Shown piece by piece: positions 41,832 through 51,162 of a stretch of 64,000 nt of DNA. Source of the DNA: Flavobacterium lacus (GTDB lineage: Bacteria; Bacteroidota; Bacteroidia; Flavobacteriales; Flavobacteriaceae); contig NZ_QLSV01000002.1 of the NCBI RefSeq assembly GCF_003268815.1, forward strand, positions 186,001 through 250,000, written 5' to 3'. A program made the translations under genes and the position numbers. The number at the start of each line of letters is the position of its first letter. The stretch's first letter is position 1. The notes under the pieces are model-generated. The model saw only the letters and a list, made by a program, of their open reading frames with translations, had not been told where the DNA came from and made no database searches.

Positions 41832-42707
41832 ATGGCATCATCTTACGAAAAGTATCAAAAAAGACGACTTATTTCTTCCTATTTTTCTGTGGTATTAAGT
41901 GTGTTTTTAGTGCTTTTTTTGTTGGGTATTTTAGGATTGTTTGTTATCAATTCCAAAAAATTGTCCGACGATTTCAAAGAAGAAATTCCTATGTCCGTCT
42001 ATTTTAAAGATGCGGCAAATGATAGTGTACTTAAAAACTTTGGCATAAAACTAAAAGAATCCACTTTTGTAAAAACGGATACATTTGTTTCTAAAGAAAC
42101 GGCCGCTTCCAAACACAAAGATATTATTGGTGAAGATTTTATGCAGTTTTTAGGGTTTAATCCGCTTCAAAACTCCTATGATATTCATTTAAAAGCCGAC
42201 TATGTTCAAGCCGACAGCATCAAAAAAATTGAGCAAGAATTTAAACAAAATAAGATGATTTCTGATATTGTTTATGATAAGCATTTGGTTGACTTAGTGA
42301 ATGACAATGTAAAAAAAATAACATTTTGGATTTTAGTAATTACCGGCTTCTTAGCTTTTATTGCTGTTCTGTTAATTAACAGTTCCATGCGATTATCCAT
42401 TTACTCCAACCGATTTATCATCAAAACAATGCAAATGGTAGGTGCAACAAAATCATTCATCAGAAAACCATTTATTATTCGAAGCATCAAATTAGGCATA
42501 ATTGGAGCAATGCTAGCTATAATTGCCATTGTTGGGGTTTTATTTTACATCGATACTAATTTTCCTAAGCTTGGAATATTAGAAGATCAAATAATGATAG
42601 GTATAGTTCTACTAGGGGTTTTAGTTTTAGGAATTTTAATTTCTTGGTTTAGCACTTTCTTTGCCACACAAAAATTCTTAAACCTTAGAACAGACGATTT
42701 ATATTAA
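41832..42707 (+). CDS. ftsX: Cell division protein FtsX
   Basis: 291 residues. N-terminal cytoplasmic tail, first transmembrane helix (about 20-40), an extracytoplasmic domain (SVYFKDAANDSV ... IVYDKHLVDLVN), then three more helices with the permease motif MVGATKSFIRKPFIIRSIK. FtsX is the membrane half of the FtsEX complex that controls cell-wall hydrolases at the septum. ftsE is not adjacent, as is usual in Bacteroidota. It leads a cluster ftsX-DUF3098-uppP-truB on the + strand. Confidence 0.93.
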   Translation: MASSYEKYQKRRLISSYFSVVLSVFLVLFLLGILGLFVINSKKLSDDFKEEIPMSVYFKDAANDSVLKNFGIKLKESTFVKTDTFVSKETAASKHKDIIGEDFMQFLGFNPLQNSYDIHLKADYVQADSIKKIEQEFKQNKMISDIVYDKHLVDLVNDNVKKITFWILVITGFLAFIAVLLINSSMRLSIYSNRFIIKTMQMVGATKSFIRKPFIIRSIKLGIIGAMLAIIAIVGVLFYIDTNFPKLGILEDQIMIGIVLLGVLVLGILISWFSTFFATQKFLNLRTDDLY

Positions 42708-42721
42708 TTATAACGAAAAAA

Positions 42722-42964
42722 ATGAGTAATAAAAACGAGCAAAAACAAGAGTTTCTTTTTGAAAAAGTAAATTATAAAATTCTTCTAATCGGAATAGGAA
42801 TTATTATCTTAGGTTTTATTTTTATGAGTGGTGGTGGCAGTAATAACCCTGAGGTTTTTAGCGAGGCTATTTTTGACTTTAGAAGGATTCGTTTGGCTCC
42901 AACAGTCGTATTAGCCGGATTTGGCGTGGTGATTTATGCTATTATGAAAAATCCAAAAAAGTAA
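42722..42964 (+). CDS. DUF3098 small membrane protein
   Basis: 80 residues with two transmembrane helices (ILLIGIGIIILGFIFMSGG and TVVLAGFGVVIYAIM). DUF3098 proteins are consistently found between ftsX and uppP in Bacteroidota, which suggests an envelope role, but no function is known. It starts 14 bases after ftsX. Confidence 0.88.
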   Translation: MSNKNEQKQEFLFEKVNYKILLIGIGIIILGFIFMSGGGSNNPEVFSEAIFDFRRIRLAPTVVLAGFGVVIYAIMKNPKK

Positions 42965-42996
42965 TCCATCCCAATTAATTATTTATCTAATCCAAA

Positions 42997-43791
42997 ATGG
43001 GTATTTTAGAAGCTATTATTTTAGGCGTTATTCAAGGTTTAACAGAATTTCTACCCGTATCTTCCAGCGGTCACTTGGAACTAACCAAAGCCATTTTGGG
43101 TGAAGACAAGATGCCGGAAGAAGGATTGCTTTTTACCGTTATTGTCCACTTTGCCACAGCTTTAAGCACGGTTGTGGTTTTTAGAAAAGATATTCTGGAA
43201 ATTATGAATGGTTTATTTCAATTTAAATGGAATGAGTCTTCGCAGTTTTCGTTAAAGATTATTCTTTCTATGATTCCTGCTGTAATTATTGGATTATTGT
43301 TTGAAAAAGAATTAGAACAACTTTTTGACGGCAATGTCGTTTTTGTTGGTTTCATGTTAATCGTAACGGCATTATTACTTTTTTTTGCAGATAAAGCCCA
43401 AAACACTTTAAAGCCTGTTAGTTTTAAAAACGCTTTGTTCATCGGAATTGCTCAAGCGATTGCTATGCTTCCCGGAATTTCGCGTTCCGGAGCAACCATT
43501 TCAACTTCTGTTTTATTAGGCGTTGATAAAAGCAAAGCGGCTCGTTTCTCTTTTTTGATGGTGGTTCCGCTGATTTTTGGAAAAATTGCCAAAGACCTTA
43601 TGAGTGGCGATTTAGTTTATAATGAATCCAGTTTTGGTTATTTATCCGCTGGATTTTTGGCCGCTTTTATTGCAGGTTTATTTGCTTGCAGTTGGATGGT
43701 TAAATTGGTTAGAAACAGCAAACTAAAATATTTTTCAATTTATTGTTTAGTTGTGGGTTTACTAGCAATTATCATCGGTTTAACGCTTTAA
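42997..43791 (+). CDS. uppP: Undecaprenyl-diphosphatase
   Basis: 264 residues, multi-pass membrane protein. Signature motifs ILGVIQGLTEFLPVSSSGHLEL at 8-29 and LPGISRSGATISTSVLLG near 160-177 are those of UppP/BacA. It dephosphorylates undecaprenyl diphosphate to recycle the lipid carrier of cell-wall synthesis. Ends 3 bases before truB. Confidence 0.96.
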   Translation: MGILEAIILGVIQGLTEFLPVSSSGHLELTKAILGEDKMPEEGLLFTVIVHFATALSTVVVFRKDILEIMNGLFQFKWNESSQFSLKIILSMIPAVIIGLLFEKELEQLFDGNVVFVGFMLIVTALLLFFADKAQNTLKPVSFKNALFIGIAQAIAMLPGISRSGATISTSVLLGVDKSKAARFSFLMVVPLIFGKIAKDLMSGDLVYNESSFGYLSAGFLAAFIAGLFACSWMVKLVRNSKLKYFSIYCLVVGLLAIIIGLTL

Positions 43792-43794
43792 CGA

Positions 43795-44490
43795 ATGACA
43801 GCGGAAGAAGTTTTAGAAGGACAAGTTATTTTAGTTGATAAACCATTAACGTGGTCCTCTTTTCAAGCGGTTAATAAGTTGAAATATGCTTTGAAACGCG
43901 AATTAGATCTTCCTAAAAAATTTAAAATTGGTCACGCCGGAACATTAGATCCTTTAGCTACCGGATTACTGATTATTTGCACAGGAAAATTCACCAAACG
44001 AATCACAGAAATTCAAGGTCAACCCAAAGAATATACCGGAACATTCAAATTGGGAGCCACTACTCCATCGTATGATTTGGAAACTGAAGTTGATGAAAAT
44101 TTTTCAATAAATCATATTAACGAAAAATTAATTCATCAAATTTTACCGCAATTTTTAGGTGAAATTGATCAAAAACCACCTGTTTTTTCAGCCATTAAAA
44201 AAGACGGGGTTCGAATGTATGAACACGCACGTGCCGGTGTAGAAATGGAAATGGAAAGCAGAAAAACCACCATTCACGAATTTGAAATCACCCGAATTGA
44301 TTTACCCGAAATTGATTTTAGAGTAGTTTGCAGCAAAGGAACATACATTCGTTCATTAGCAAATGATTTTGGAAAAGCTCTTGAATCCGGTGCTCATTTG
44401 ACGGTTTTACGTCGTACAAAAATTGGTGAATACTCGGTTGAAAATGCAGTTTCTCCGGATGATTTTGAATCAAATTTATTGAAAAAATAA
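43795..44490 (+). CDS. truB: tRNA pseudouridine(55) synthase
   Basis: 231 residues. The catalytic Asp lies in KIGHAGTLDPLATGLLIICTG near residues 42-62, preceded by DKPLTWSSFQAVNK, and the VRMYEHARAG and CSKGTYIRSLANDFG motifs follow. TruB isomerises U55 in the tRNA T-loop. It lacks a PUA domain, as in shorter bacterial TruBs. Co-transcribed with uppP (3-base gap). Confidence 0.95.
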   Translation: MTAEEVLEGQVILVDKPLTWSSFQAVNKLKYALKRELDLPKKFKIGHAGTLDPLATGLLIICTGKFTKRITEIQGQPKEYTGTFKLGATTPSYDLETEVDENFSINHINEKLIHQILPQFLGEIDQKPPVFSAIKKDGVRMYEHARAGVEMEMESRKTTIHEFEITRIDLPEIDFRVVCSKGTYIRSLANDFGKALESGAHLTVLRRTKIGEYSVENAVSPDDFESNLLKK

Positions 44491-44534
44491 AAGGCATTTA
44501 TTTTTTTCTTATCTTTACTATTCAATTCATAGCC

Positions 44535-44699
44535 ATGAAAACATCAAAAGATAAATCTAAAAACTTAGCAACTCCAGGCAAACCCATGTCGCAGGATGAA
44601 TTTGTTTCGCTTATTAAAGAAGCGGAAGAAGGTGAATTTATGACTTTAGAGGAATCTAAACGAAAATTTAACGAATGGAGATTACAAAGAAAAAAGTAA
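44535..44699 (+). CDS. Putative antitoxin of a ParE-type system
   Basis: 54 residues (MKTSKDKSKNLATPGKPMSQ at the start), followed by EFVSLIKEAEEGEFMTLEESKRKFNEW, a helical stretch typical of the C-terminal, toxin-wrapping part of small antitoxins. No DNA-binding domain is evident. Its last 25 bases overlap the next gene, whose product looks like a ParE toxin. It stands directly after truB. Confidence 0.75.
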   Translation: MKTSKDKSKNLATPGKPMSQDEFVSLIKEAEEGEFMTLEESKRKFNEWRLQRKK

Positions 44700-45010
44700 T
44701 TACTTCCACTCCGTTTGACAACATAGATTTATTCGATATTTACGAATATGGAGAAGCTACGTTTGGACAGAAATTAGCTCAAAGTTTTATTGATGAAATT
44801 TATCGATTACTTGACAACCTCGAAACCCAATACTTACTTCATCCCGAATGTCGTCATCTAGAAACCAAAACCAAGATGTACAGAAATATCATTTTAGGTT
44901 CTTACCTTATTATTTATCGTATTCGAGCCAATAAAATTGAAGTGTTAAGAGCTTTTCACGGAAGTCGTTCGCCAAAAATCATCAAACAAGTTAGAAAAAT
45001 CAAAACATGA
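44675..45010 (+). CDS. RelE/ParE-family toxin
   Basis: 111 residues. ParE-type features: FDNIDLFDIYEYGEATFGQKLAQSFIDEIYRLLDNL, HPECRHLETKTKMYRNIILGSYLIIYRI and VLRAFHGSRSPKII, the strand-turn near the C-terminus that carries key basic residues. ParE toxins act on gyrase and RelE toxins cleave mRNA on the ribosome; the sequence alone favours ParE. It overlaps the putative antitoxin by 25 bases and the next gene by 4. Confidence 0.85.
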   Translation: MEITKKKVITSTPFDNIDLFDIYEYGEATFGQKLAQSFIDEIYRLLDNLETQYLLHPECRHLETKTKMYRNIILGSYLIIYRIRANKIEVLRAFHGSRSPKIIKQVRKIKT

Positions 45011-45630
45011 TTCGCAATTTATTCTCCTCTATTTTTCTTCTTGTTTCTTTTATCATTTTTGGACAATCTTCCAAATTAAAAACCGGCGATTTACTTTTTC
45101 AAAAGATGAATTGTGGCGATTTATGCGAAGCCATTCACGCTGTAACCAAAGGATATGACGGCAATGATTTTAGTCATTTGGGTTTGGTTTTAATTGAAAA
45201 TGATACTGTCTTTATCATCGAAGCTGCCGGAAATGCCGTTCGAAAAGTGACGTTGGAACAATTTTCAAAAAACACAAAAACAACTATGTTTATTGGAAGA
45301 GTAAAATCGAAATACAAAAAACTAATTCCGCAAGTTATTTCGTTTTCCAAACAGCAAATCGGAATTCCGTATGACGATGATTATTTATATGATAACGGAA
45401 AATATTATTGTTCTGAATTAATTTATGATGCTTTTTTAAATGGTTACGGCGAACCTTTTTTCGAATTACAGCCGATGACCTTCAAGCAACCGGAGACCAA
45501 TGCATTTTTCCCCGCTTGGGTTGACTACTATCAAAACTTAAAAATAGAAATCCCGGAAGGAAAATTGGGTTGTAATCCTGGTGGAATTTCTACTTCCAAA
45601 AAAATAAAAATTGTTGGAAAATTAAACTAG
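45007..45630 (+). CDS. YiiX-like permuted NlpC/P60 cysteine hydrolase, secreted
   Basis: 207 residues. Signal peptide ending IFGQ at about 20; then LKTGDLLFQKMNCGDL, FSHLGLVL with the catalytic His, and YYCSELIYDAFLNGYGEPF with the catalytic Cys near 138. The order His then Cys is that of the circularly permuted NlpC/P60 (YiiX, DUF830) proteins, which act on lipid or peptide bonds. Converges with the thioredoxin-like gene, overlapping by 9 bases. Confidence 0.82.
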   Translation: MIRNLFSSIFLLVSFIIFGQSSKLKTGDLLFQKMNCGDLCEAIHAVTKGYDGNDFSHLGLVLIENDTVFIIEAAGNAVRKVTLEQFSKNTKTTMFIGRVKSKYKKLIPQVISFSKQQIGIPYDDDYLYDNGKYYCSELIYDAFLNGYGEPFFELQPMTFKQPETNAFFPAWVDYYQNLKIEIPEGKLGCNPGGISTSKKIKIVGKLN

Positions 45631-46236
45631 TTGCTTTTCATATTTCTCTACCAAAGCCAAAATTTCATTTTGTGTACTAATCCCTTTATCGTGCAAATAC
45701 CATTTTTGCAATTCGGTTTTAGCAGTTTCATCTACTACGCCATGTTGAGCTTTATAGTTTACAATTAAATTTTTTGCTCCTTCCGGTCTTGGACCCCAAT
45801 CGCTTAAAACGGTTAAGGTTTCCGCATCTAAAATCAATAATTTTGGGATGGCTTTTCCGCCATTTGTCAAAAACTGATTCATCAAGGGTTCGTTTTCGTC
45901 ACGTAGCACAATTCGCAAATCGATTTTTTCAGAAAGTTCAGCCATTTTGTTGATGATGGGTAACAACTGAGCGGCATCGCCACACCAACCTTCGGAAATA
46001 ACAATCCAAGTATAACTGCTTTTGAGATTAATTAAACTGGCTGTTGCATCCTCTGTGATTTGAATGGTTTTTTCTAATCGATTCATACGAACTTCATTCA
46101 GTTCACTATATTTTGTTAAAGCTTCCGATTGCTCACTGCCAGTAGATTTACCTTCTTTCAATAAATCTGTAACTTGCTTACGGTATTCCAAATAAGTCAA
46201 ACTTTTTGCTAAACTGTTTTTAATAATCTCTTGCAT
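45622..46236 (-). CDS. Thioredoxin-fold protein
   Basis: 204 residues from ATG 46236 (MQEIIKNSLAKSLTYLEYR). The upstream ATG at 46299 would place the promoter inside the gene. Thioredoxin-like fold with SYTWIVISEGWCGDAAQLLPIINKMAE: the active site is WCGDA, so only the first Cys is kept, and GGKAIPKLLILD has the cis-Pro. A monothiol redox role or non-redox binding is likely. The promoter lies at 46256-46263. Confidence 0.85.
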   Translation of the reverse strand: MQEIIKNSLAKSLTYLEYRKQVTDLLKEGKSTGSEQSEALTKYSELNEVRMNRLEKTIQITEDATASLINLKSSYTWIVISEGWCGDAAQLLPIINKMAELSEKIDLRIVLRDENEPLMNQFLTNGGKAIPKLLILDAETLTVLSDWGPRPEGAKNLIVNYKAQHGVVDETAKTELQKWYLHDKGISTQNEILALVEKYEKQLV

Positions 46237-46255
46237 GAATTTTAATTTTATGGTA

Positions 46256-46263
46256 CAAAAATA
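46256..46263 (-). promoter_or_regulatory. -7 element of the thioredoxin-fold gene
   Basis: TATTTTTG on the minus strand, exact match, 20 bases upstream of ATG 46236. It falls inside the longer reading frame and so supports the shorter start. Confidence 0.55.
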
Positions 46264-46292
46264 GAATTTATTTTGCTTTAACTGGGTAACCT

Positions 46293-46324
46293 TTGTCACA
46301 GTTCCGAATAAAAATGTAATTTTG
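46293..46324 (+). promoter_or_regulatory. Promoter of the patatin-like gene
   Basis: TTG (46293-46295), 21-base spacer, TAATTTTG (46317-46324). Full consensus, 7 bases before the ATG, so the transcript is nearly leaderless. Confidence 0.7.
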
Positions 46325-46331
46325 ATTTATT

Positions 46332-47126
46332 ATGAACATCAAATCAAAAAATATTGGTTTAGTGCTATCAGGTGGCGGTTCAAAAGGATTGGCTCATGCC
46401 GGGGTGCTTCAGTTCTTGGAAGAACAAAACATTAAGCCTTCACAAATTGCAGGAAGCAGTGCCGGTTCTATTGTAGCGGCCTTATACAGTTTTGGAAAAA
46501 CACCCAAAGAAATTTTATCTTTTTTTCAGTCGATTTATTTTTTTCATTGGAAGCATTTTACGTTCAGTAAAGCGGGAATTATAGATAGCTTATCTTTTAA
46601 GGAATATTTTACGGATGTTTTTGGCGAAGCAACTTTAGGCGAATTAAAAATTCCAATTCACGTAACGGCAACTGATATGGTAAAAGGAAAGATCAAAATT
46701 TTTGACAAAGACACTTCTGTTGTTGATGCAATTTTGGCTTCCAGTGCATTTCCGGGAATTATTGCACCTTATGTAATTGACGATAATTGGTATAGCGATG
46801 GTGGGATTTTGAACCACTTTCCCACTGATATTTTACAAGGGAGATGCGATAGTATTATTGGGGTTTATGTAAGTCCGATTCAAAAAATTGAAGCAAAAGA
46901 TTTAAACTCCATCAAAGCTGTTACCTCGCGAGCTTTTGATTTATTAACAGCCAACACAACTATGCAAAAATTCACTTTATGCGATTGGGTAATTGAACCG
47001 GAAGAGTTAACAAAGTACGGAACATTTGAAACCAATAAAGTAAAAATGGAAATTATTTATAACCTCGGTTACGAAGCCGCAAAAAAATCATTTTCCGACT
47101 TTCATTCACATATCGAAAATCGGTAA
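46332..47126 (+). CDS. Patatin-like phospholipase
   Basis: 264 residues, complete patatin domain: oxyanion loop [20 protein letters not shown], nucleophile elbow [15 protein letters not shown] (Ser in GSSAG) near residue 43, and the dyad Asp in [11 protein letters not shown] near residue 157. Members hydrolyse acyl chains from phospholipids; in bacteria many are cytosolic or membrane-associated. No signal peptide. Own promoter upstream. Confidence 0.93.
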   Translation: MNIKSKNIGLVLSGGGSKGLAHAGVLQFLEEQNIKPSQIAGSSAGSIVAALYSFGKTPKEILSFFQSIYFFHWKHFTFSKAGIIDSLSFKEYFTDVFGEATLGELKIPIHVTATDMVKGKIKIFDKDTSVVDAILASSAFPGIIAPYVIDDNWYSDGGILNHFPTDILQGRCDSIIGVYVSPIQKIEAKDLNSIKAVTSRAFDLLTANTTMQKFTLCDWVIEPEELTKYGTFETNKVKMEIIYNLGYEAAKKSFSDFHSHIENR

Positions 47127-47165
47127 ACTACTCTGATTTTTATAGTGATAAAATCAATATTTCTT

Positions 47166-47173
47166 TATATTTG
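47166..47173 (+). promoter_or_regulatory. -7 element of pyrH-frr
   Basis: TATATTTG, exact match, 18 bases before ATG 47192. An alternative TTG start at 47171 overlaps it and is thereby excluded. Confidence 0.65.
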
Positions 47174-47191
47174 CACCACAAAAAACATCTC

Positions 47192-47899
47192 ATGAAATAC
47201 AAAAGAATACTTCTAAAACTAAGTGGAGAAGCTTTAATGGGCGACCGTCAGTATGGAATTGACCCAAAAAGACTAGCAGAATATGCTCAAGAAATTAAAC
47301 AAATTCACAATCAAGGAGTACAAATTGCCATCGTTATTGGTGGTGGGAATATTTTTAGAGGTGTAGCCGGAGCCAGCAACGGAATGGATAGAGTACAAGG
47401 CGATTACATGGGAATGCTTGCCACAGTGATCAACGGAATGGCGTTGCAAGGAGCCTTGGAGGAAGCAGGAATGTTAACGCGTTTGCAAACCGCTTTAAAA
47501 ATTGAAGCGATTGCAGAACCTTACATTAAAAGAAGAGCTGTTCGCCATTTGGAAAAAGGTAGAATTGTTATTTTTGGAGCAGGAACAGGAAATCCTTATT
47601 TCACAACCGATACTGCTGCTGTTTTGAGAGGTGTTGAAGTGGGTGCAGATGTAATTTTAAAAGGCACACGCGTCGATGGTGTATATAATGCCGATCCGGA
47701 AAAACACAAAGATGCCGTGAAATTTGATTATATCTCGTTTGAAGACGTGTTAAGCAAAGGTTTAAACGTGATGGATACCACCGCATTTACACTAAGCCAA
47801 GAAAATAAATTACCAATTATTGTGTTTGACATGAATAAACCAGGTAATTTGCTTAAAGTTTGCAATGGCGAAACCATCGGAACTACAGTTACTATATAA
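47192..47899 (+). CDS. pyrH: UMP kinase
   Basis: 235 residues from ATG 47192 ([17 protein letters not shown]). The frame can be extended to TTG 47171 but that codon lies in the promoter. Amino-acid kinase fold: [31 protein letters not shown], and [17 protein letters not shown]. It phosphorylates UMP to UDP in pyrimidine nucleotide synthesis. First gene of the conserved pyrH-frr operon, 47 bases before frr. Confidence 0.97.
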   Translation: MKYKRILLKLSGEALMGDRQYGIDPKRLAEYAQEIKQIHNQGVQIAIVIGGGNIFRGVAGASNGMDRVQGDYMGMLATVINGMALQGALEEAGMLTRLQTALKIEAIAEPYIKRRAVRHLEKGRIVIFGAGTGNPYFTTDTAAVLRGVEVGADVILKGTRVDGVYNADPEKHKDAVKFDYISFEDVLSKGLNVMDTTAFTLSQENKLPIIVFDMNKPGNLLKVCNGETIGTTVTI

Positions 47900-47946
47900 T
47901 TTGGCTTTATTTTTGAATAATTGAATACGATTAAAAATAGACTATC

Positions 47947-48510
47947 ATGACAGAAGAAATAGATTTTATCATTGATACCGCAAAAGAACACATGGATGGT
48001 TCGATTGCTCATTTGGAAAAGGAATTTTTAAACATTAGAGCCGGAAAAGCTACACCTCAAATGTTGGGCGGTGTTTTTGTTGATTATTATGGTTCGCAGA
48101 CGCCGCTTTCGCAAGTGGCTAATATTAACGTTCCCGATGCAAGAACCATCACGGTTACGCCGTGGGAAAAAGGAATGTTGCATCCGATTGAGAAAGCAAT
48201 TATGATTGCCAATTTAGGTTTTAATCCGATGAATAATGGTGATAACATTATCATTTCTGTACCACCATTAACAGAAGAACGCAGAAGAGATTTGGTTAAA
48301 CAAGCCAAATCAGAAGCGGAAGATGCCAAAATCGGAATCAGAAATGCAAGAAAAGATGCCAATACCGACATCAAAAAAGAAGAAAAAAATGGAACTTCGG
48401 AAGATATTTGTAAATCGGCCGAAGAAAGCATCCAAAAATTAACCGATGCTTACATCAAAAAAATCGATGATGTTTTGGCTGTTAAAGAAGCTGAAATCAT
48501 GAAAGTATAA
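47947..48510 (+). CDS. frr: Ribosome recycling factor
   Basis: 187 residues, full length. LEKEFLNIRAGKATPQML near 23-40, the PDARTITVTPWEKGMLHPIEKAI beta-domain and the C-terminal ERRRDLVKQAKSEAEDAKIGIRNARKDAN three-helix bundle are diagnostic. With EF-G it splits terminated ribosomes. Follows pyrH and is ended by a GAAA-loop terminator. Confidence 0.98.
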   Translation: MTEEIDFIIDTAKEHMDGSIAHLEKEFLNIRAGKATPQMLGGVFVDYYGSQTPLSQVANINVPDARTITVTPWEKGMLHPIEKAIMIANLGFNPMNNGDNIIISVPPLTEERRRDLVKQAKSEAEDAKIGIRNARKDANTDIKKEEKNGTSEDICKSAEESIQKLTDAYIKKIDDVLAVKEAEIMKV

Positions 48511-48514
48511 ATTG

Positions 48515-48538
48515 AAATCCACTTGAAAGAGTGGATTT
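48515..48538 (+). terminator. Intrinsic terminator of pyrH-frr
   Basis: AAATCCACTT (48515-48524) pairs with GAGTGGATTT (48529-48538), GAAA loop with a closing wobble, then TTT. 4 bases after the frr stop. Confidence 0.88.
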
Positions 48539-48553
48539 TTTGTTATAATAAAG

Positions 48554-48561
48554 TACATTTG
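48554..48561 (+). promoter_or_regulatory. -7 element of the DUF5686 gene
   Basis: TACATTTG, exact match, 21 bases upstream of the ATG and just after the frr terminator. Confidence 0.55.
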
Positions 48562-48582
48562 TGATTCGCATTTTTATAACAC

Positions 48583-51063
48583 ATGAAACACTTCGTTTTT
48601 CTATTCCTTTTTTGCTCGATTTGTGTTCAGGCACAATTTAGAGTAACCGGAATTATTAAAGACGAAACTACCAAAACACCGCTCCCTTTTGCCACAATTC
48701 AATCGTCATCCGGCAGGACAACCATTGCCGATGTAACCGGAAAATTTGAATTCATCAGTTCATCAGCAGGCGAAAAAATGGTTATTTCTTACCTCAATTA
48801 TAGTAGCAAAGAGTTTGTTATAGAAAAAACCGGCTACTTTTCAGTGTTTTTAGAATCTGAACCAAAATTATCTGAAACAGAATTAAGTCAAAAACAAGAG
48901 CAATCAAAAGCATTTCTCAACGCTGTTTATGCATCCATAGATCAAAACAACCCCAAAAAAGCACTTTCAACGTTTCAATACAGAGGCTATAACAAAATCG
49001 TTGTTACGGCTCATCCCGATTCAATAAAAGGGAAAATTGACACAATCAAAAAATCGAATAAAATTAAAATTGATTCAACCGATTTTAAGTTTAAAAAACT
49101 AATTACAAAACAACATTTATTTGTTACCGAAAAGGTTTCTTTATTTCAATATAGCGATGCTAAATTCAAAGAAACGGTATTAGGATCACAAATGTCGGGC
49201 TTCAAAAATCCAATTTATGAAGTCATTGGCTTTAACCTTCAATCCTATTCTGTTTATGAACCTCGTTATGAATTATTGGAAACAAAGTATGTCAATCCGA
49301 TTTCAAAACAAGGTCTTCGCGATTATGATTTTGAATTGTTGGACACAATTTCACTTTCTAACCGGCAAACAGTTTTGGTCTATTTTAAAAACAAAAAAAG
49401 AATCAACAAAAAAGGAATGGAAGGATTACTTTTTATTGATCAAGAAAATTTTGCTGTAGCCAAAGCCATTATGCGTGTGCGAGGAATCATCGATTTAACC
49501 GCTATTCATGAATATGAATTTCTTTTGAATGAAAAAATTTGGTTTCCTAACACGTACGAGCTAAAAATAGTCAAAGGAAAAAATGATGATTCGATAAAAA
49601 TTTTAGGAGGAACCATCGAATTTGAAGGAGAATATGATGAATTGGGAACAAAACGCGAAAAAGTTGCTTCTGATTATTCCTATCTGCAATCCAAAACTTT
49701 TTTTTATGATCGTGAAATAAATATCCCTCTAATGATAGTCAGAAATTCTGTTGCTATCGAAATTGATGAAGATGTTGCCAAAAAAGACACCACATTTTGG
49801 GTAAAAAACAGAAAAGACCGTTTTTCTAAAAGAGACCGTAACACATTTGCAGTAAAGGATAGTTTGGCTTTTTTTAAGGGAATAAATGCCAAACTTTTTT
49901 TTGGCAGAAAAATCATAAACGGCTATGTTCCAGTTGGTTTTTTTGATTTTGATTTACGCTACTTAGTAAGTTACAATAACTATGAAGGATTCCGTTTTGG
50001 TCTTGGAGGAGTAACCAACGAACGATTTTCTAAAAATTTTAAACTAGACGGCTATATTGCCTATGGTCTTAAGGATGAAAAAAACAAATACCATTTGGGT
50101 GGCTCAACACGTGTAGGGAATTTTTCAAACACCTGGGCTGGTATTTCCTATACTGACGATGTGCTGGAAATTGGTAGTACCAAATTTAATATAGACAAAC
50201 GGGTTTTTAAAATCTATGATCCCCGTCCAATCAACTTAAGCACATTTTACCATCATCAAACATGGAAAAGTTATGTAGAAACTAATTTTTTACCCAAAAC
50301 CGAAAGTATTTGGCAGCTGAATCATTCCAAAATTGAACCTTTGTTTAATTATACCTTTTTCGATGGTGAAAATTTATACAATCGGTACACCATGACCACC
50401 GCTTCTGTTTCCATTCAATGGAATCCGTTTAGCGATTACATGCACACACCAAATGGAAAAATTGAAATAGAAAAAAGATTTCCAAAATTTACGTTTCAGT
50501 TCACCCAGTCGTTACCTGATTTTTTGGATAATGATTTTCAGTTTGGAAAAATTGATGCCCGAGCAGAATATGAAAAACAATTTATTAATGGCCAAAAATC
50601 GGCCGTTTTAATTCAAGCTGGTTTTGCTTTTGGTGATGTTCCACTAACGCATTTATACAATAATTCACCTAACAACTTAGACCGCGATGCATTATTACAA
50701 CGAATCACCGTAGCGGGAAAAAACAGTTTTGAAACCATGCGTTTTAATGAATTTTTTTCAAGTCAATATGTAATGCTTCATTTTAAACACGGATTTAAAA
50801 GAGTAGAACTATTTAAAAAAATAAAACCCTCTTTGGTTTTAGTTAGTCGAATGGCCTGGGGCAACATGGATAAGCCCGAGCAGCATTTGGGGCTCAATTA
50901 TAAAACCATAAACGAAGGTTACTTTGAATCCGGAATAGAACTAAACCAAATTTTCAGCGGATTTGGATTGGCTGGATTTTATCGCTATGGGCCAAATCAA
51001 TTGAGTCGTTTTGAAGATAATATTGCTATCAAACTAACTTTCGTGCTCGATTTAGGTTTGTAA
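48583..51063 (+). CDS. DUF5686 outer-membrane protein with carboxypeptidase-like regulatory domain
   Basis: 826 residues. Signal peptide ending VQAQ at 18; CarboxypepD-regulatory-like domain (FRVTGIIKDETTKTPLPFAT ... VISYLNYSSKEFVI); a long central DUF5686 region; and a C-terminal half rich in beta-strands (FRFGLGGVTNERFSKNFKLDGYIAYGL ... FGLAGFYRYGPNQLSRFEDNIAIKLTFVLDLGL) that suggests an outer-membrane barrel. No plug domain, so it is not a TonB receptor. Function unknown. Monocistronic between frr and the RND-type gene. Confidence 0.85.
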   Translation: MKHFVFLFLFCSICVQAQFRVTGIIKDETTKTPLPFATIQSSSGRTTIADVTGKFEFISSSAGEKMVISYLNYSSKEFVIEKTGYFSVFLESEPKLSETELSQKQEQSKAFLNAVYASIDQNNPKKALSTFQYRGYNKIVVTAHPDSIKGKIDTIKKSNKIKIDSTDFKFKKLITKQHLFVTEKVSLFQYSDAKFKETVLGSQMSGFKNPIYEVIGFNLQSYSVYEPRYELLETKYVNPISKQGLRDYDFELLDTISLSNRQTVLVYFKNKKRINKKGMEGLLFIDQENFAVAKAIMRVRGIIDLTAIHEYEFLLNEKIWFPNTYELKIVKGKNDDSIKILGGTIEFEGEYDELGTKREKVASDYSYLQSKTFFYDREINIPLMIVRNSVAIEIDEDVAKKDTTFWVKNRKDRFSKRDRNTFAVKDSLAFFKGINAKLFFGRKIINGYVPVGFFDFDLRYLVSYNNYEGFRFGLGGVTNERFSKNFKLDGYIAYGLKDEKNKYHLGGSTRVGNFSNTWAGISYTDDVLEIGSTKFNIDKRVFKIYDPRPINLSTFYHHQTWKSYVETNFLPKTESIWQLNHSKIEPLFNYTFFDGENLYNRYTMTTASVSIQWNPFSDYMHTPNGKIEIEKRFPKFTFQFTQSLPDFLDNDFQFGKIDARAEYEKQFINGQKSAVLIQAGFAFGDVPLTHLYNNSPNNLDRDALLQRITVAGKNSFETMRFNEFFSSQYVMLHFKHGFKRVELFKKIKPSLVLVSRMAWGNMDKPEQHLGLNYKTINEGYFESGIELNQIFSGFGLAGFYRYGPNQLSRFEDNIAIKLTFVLDLGL

Positions 51064-51135
51064 AAGCGATTCTTTTTATCGATTATTTCAAAGATTAAAT
51101 TACAGTTAAAACCATCTATTTAGCATTGATTTCAC

Positions 51136-51143
51136 TACCTTTG
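51136..51143 (+). promoter_or_regulatory. -7 element of the RND/MMPL gene
   Basis: TACCTTTG, exact match, 19 bases before the ATG. No TTG at the expected distance. Confidence 0.5.
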
Positions 51144-51162
51144 CATCCGTTAAAATTATCGT

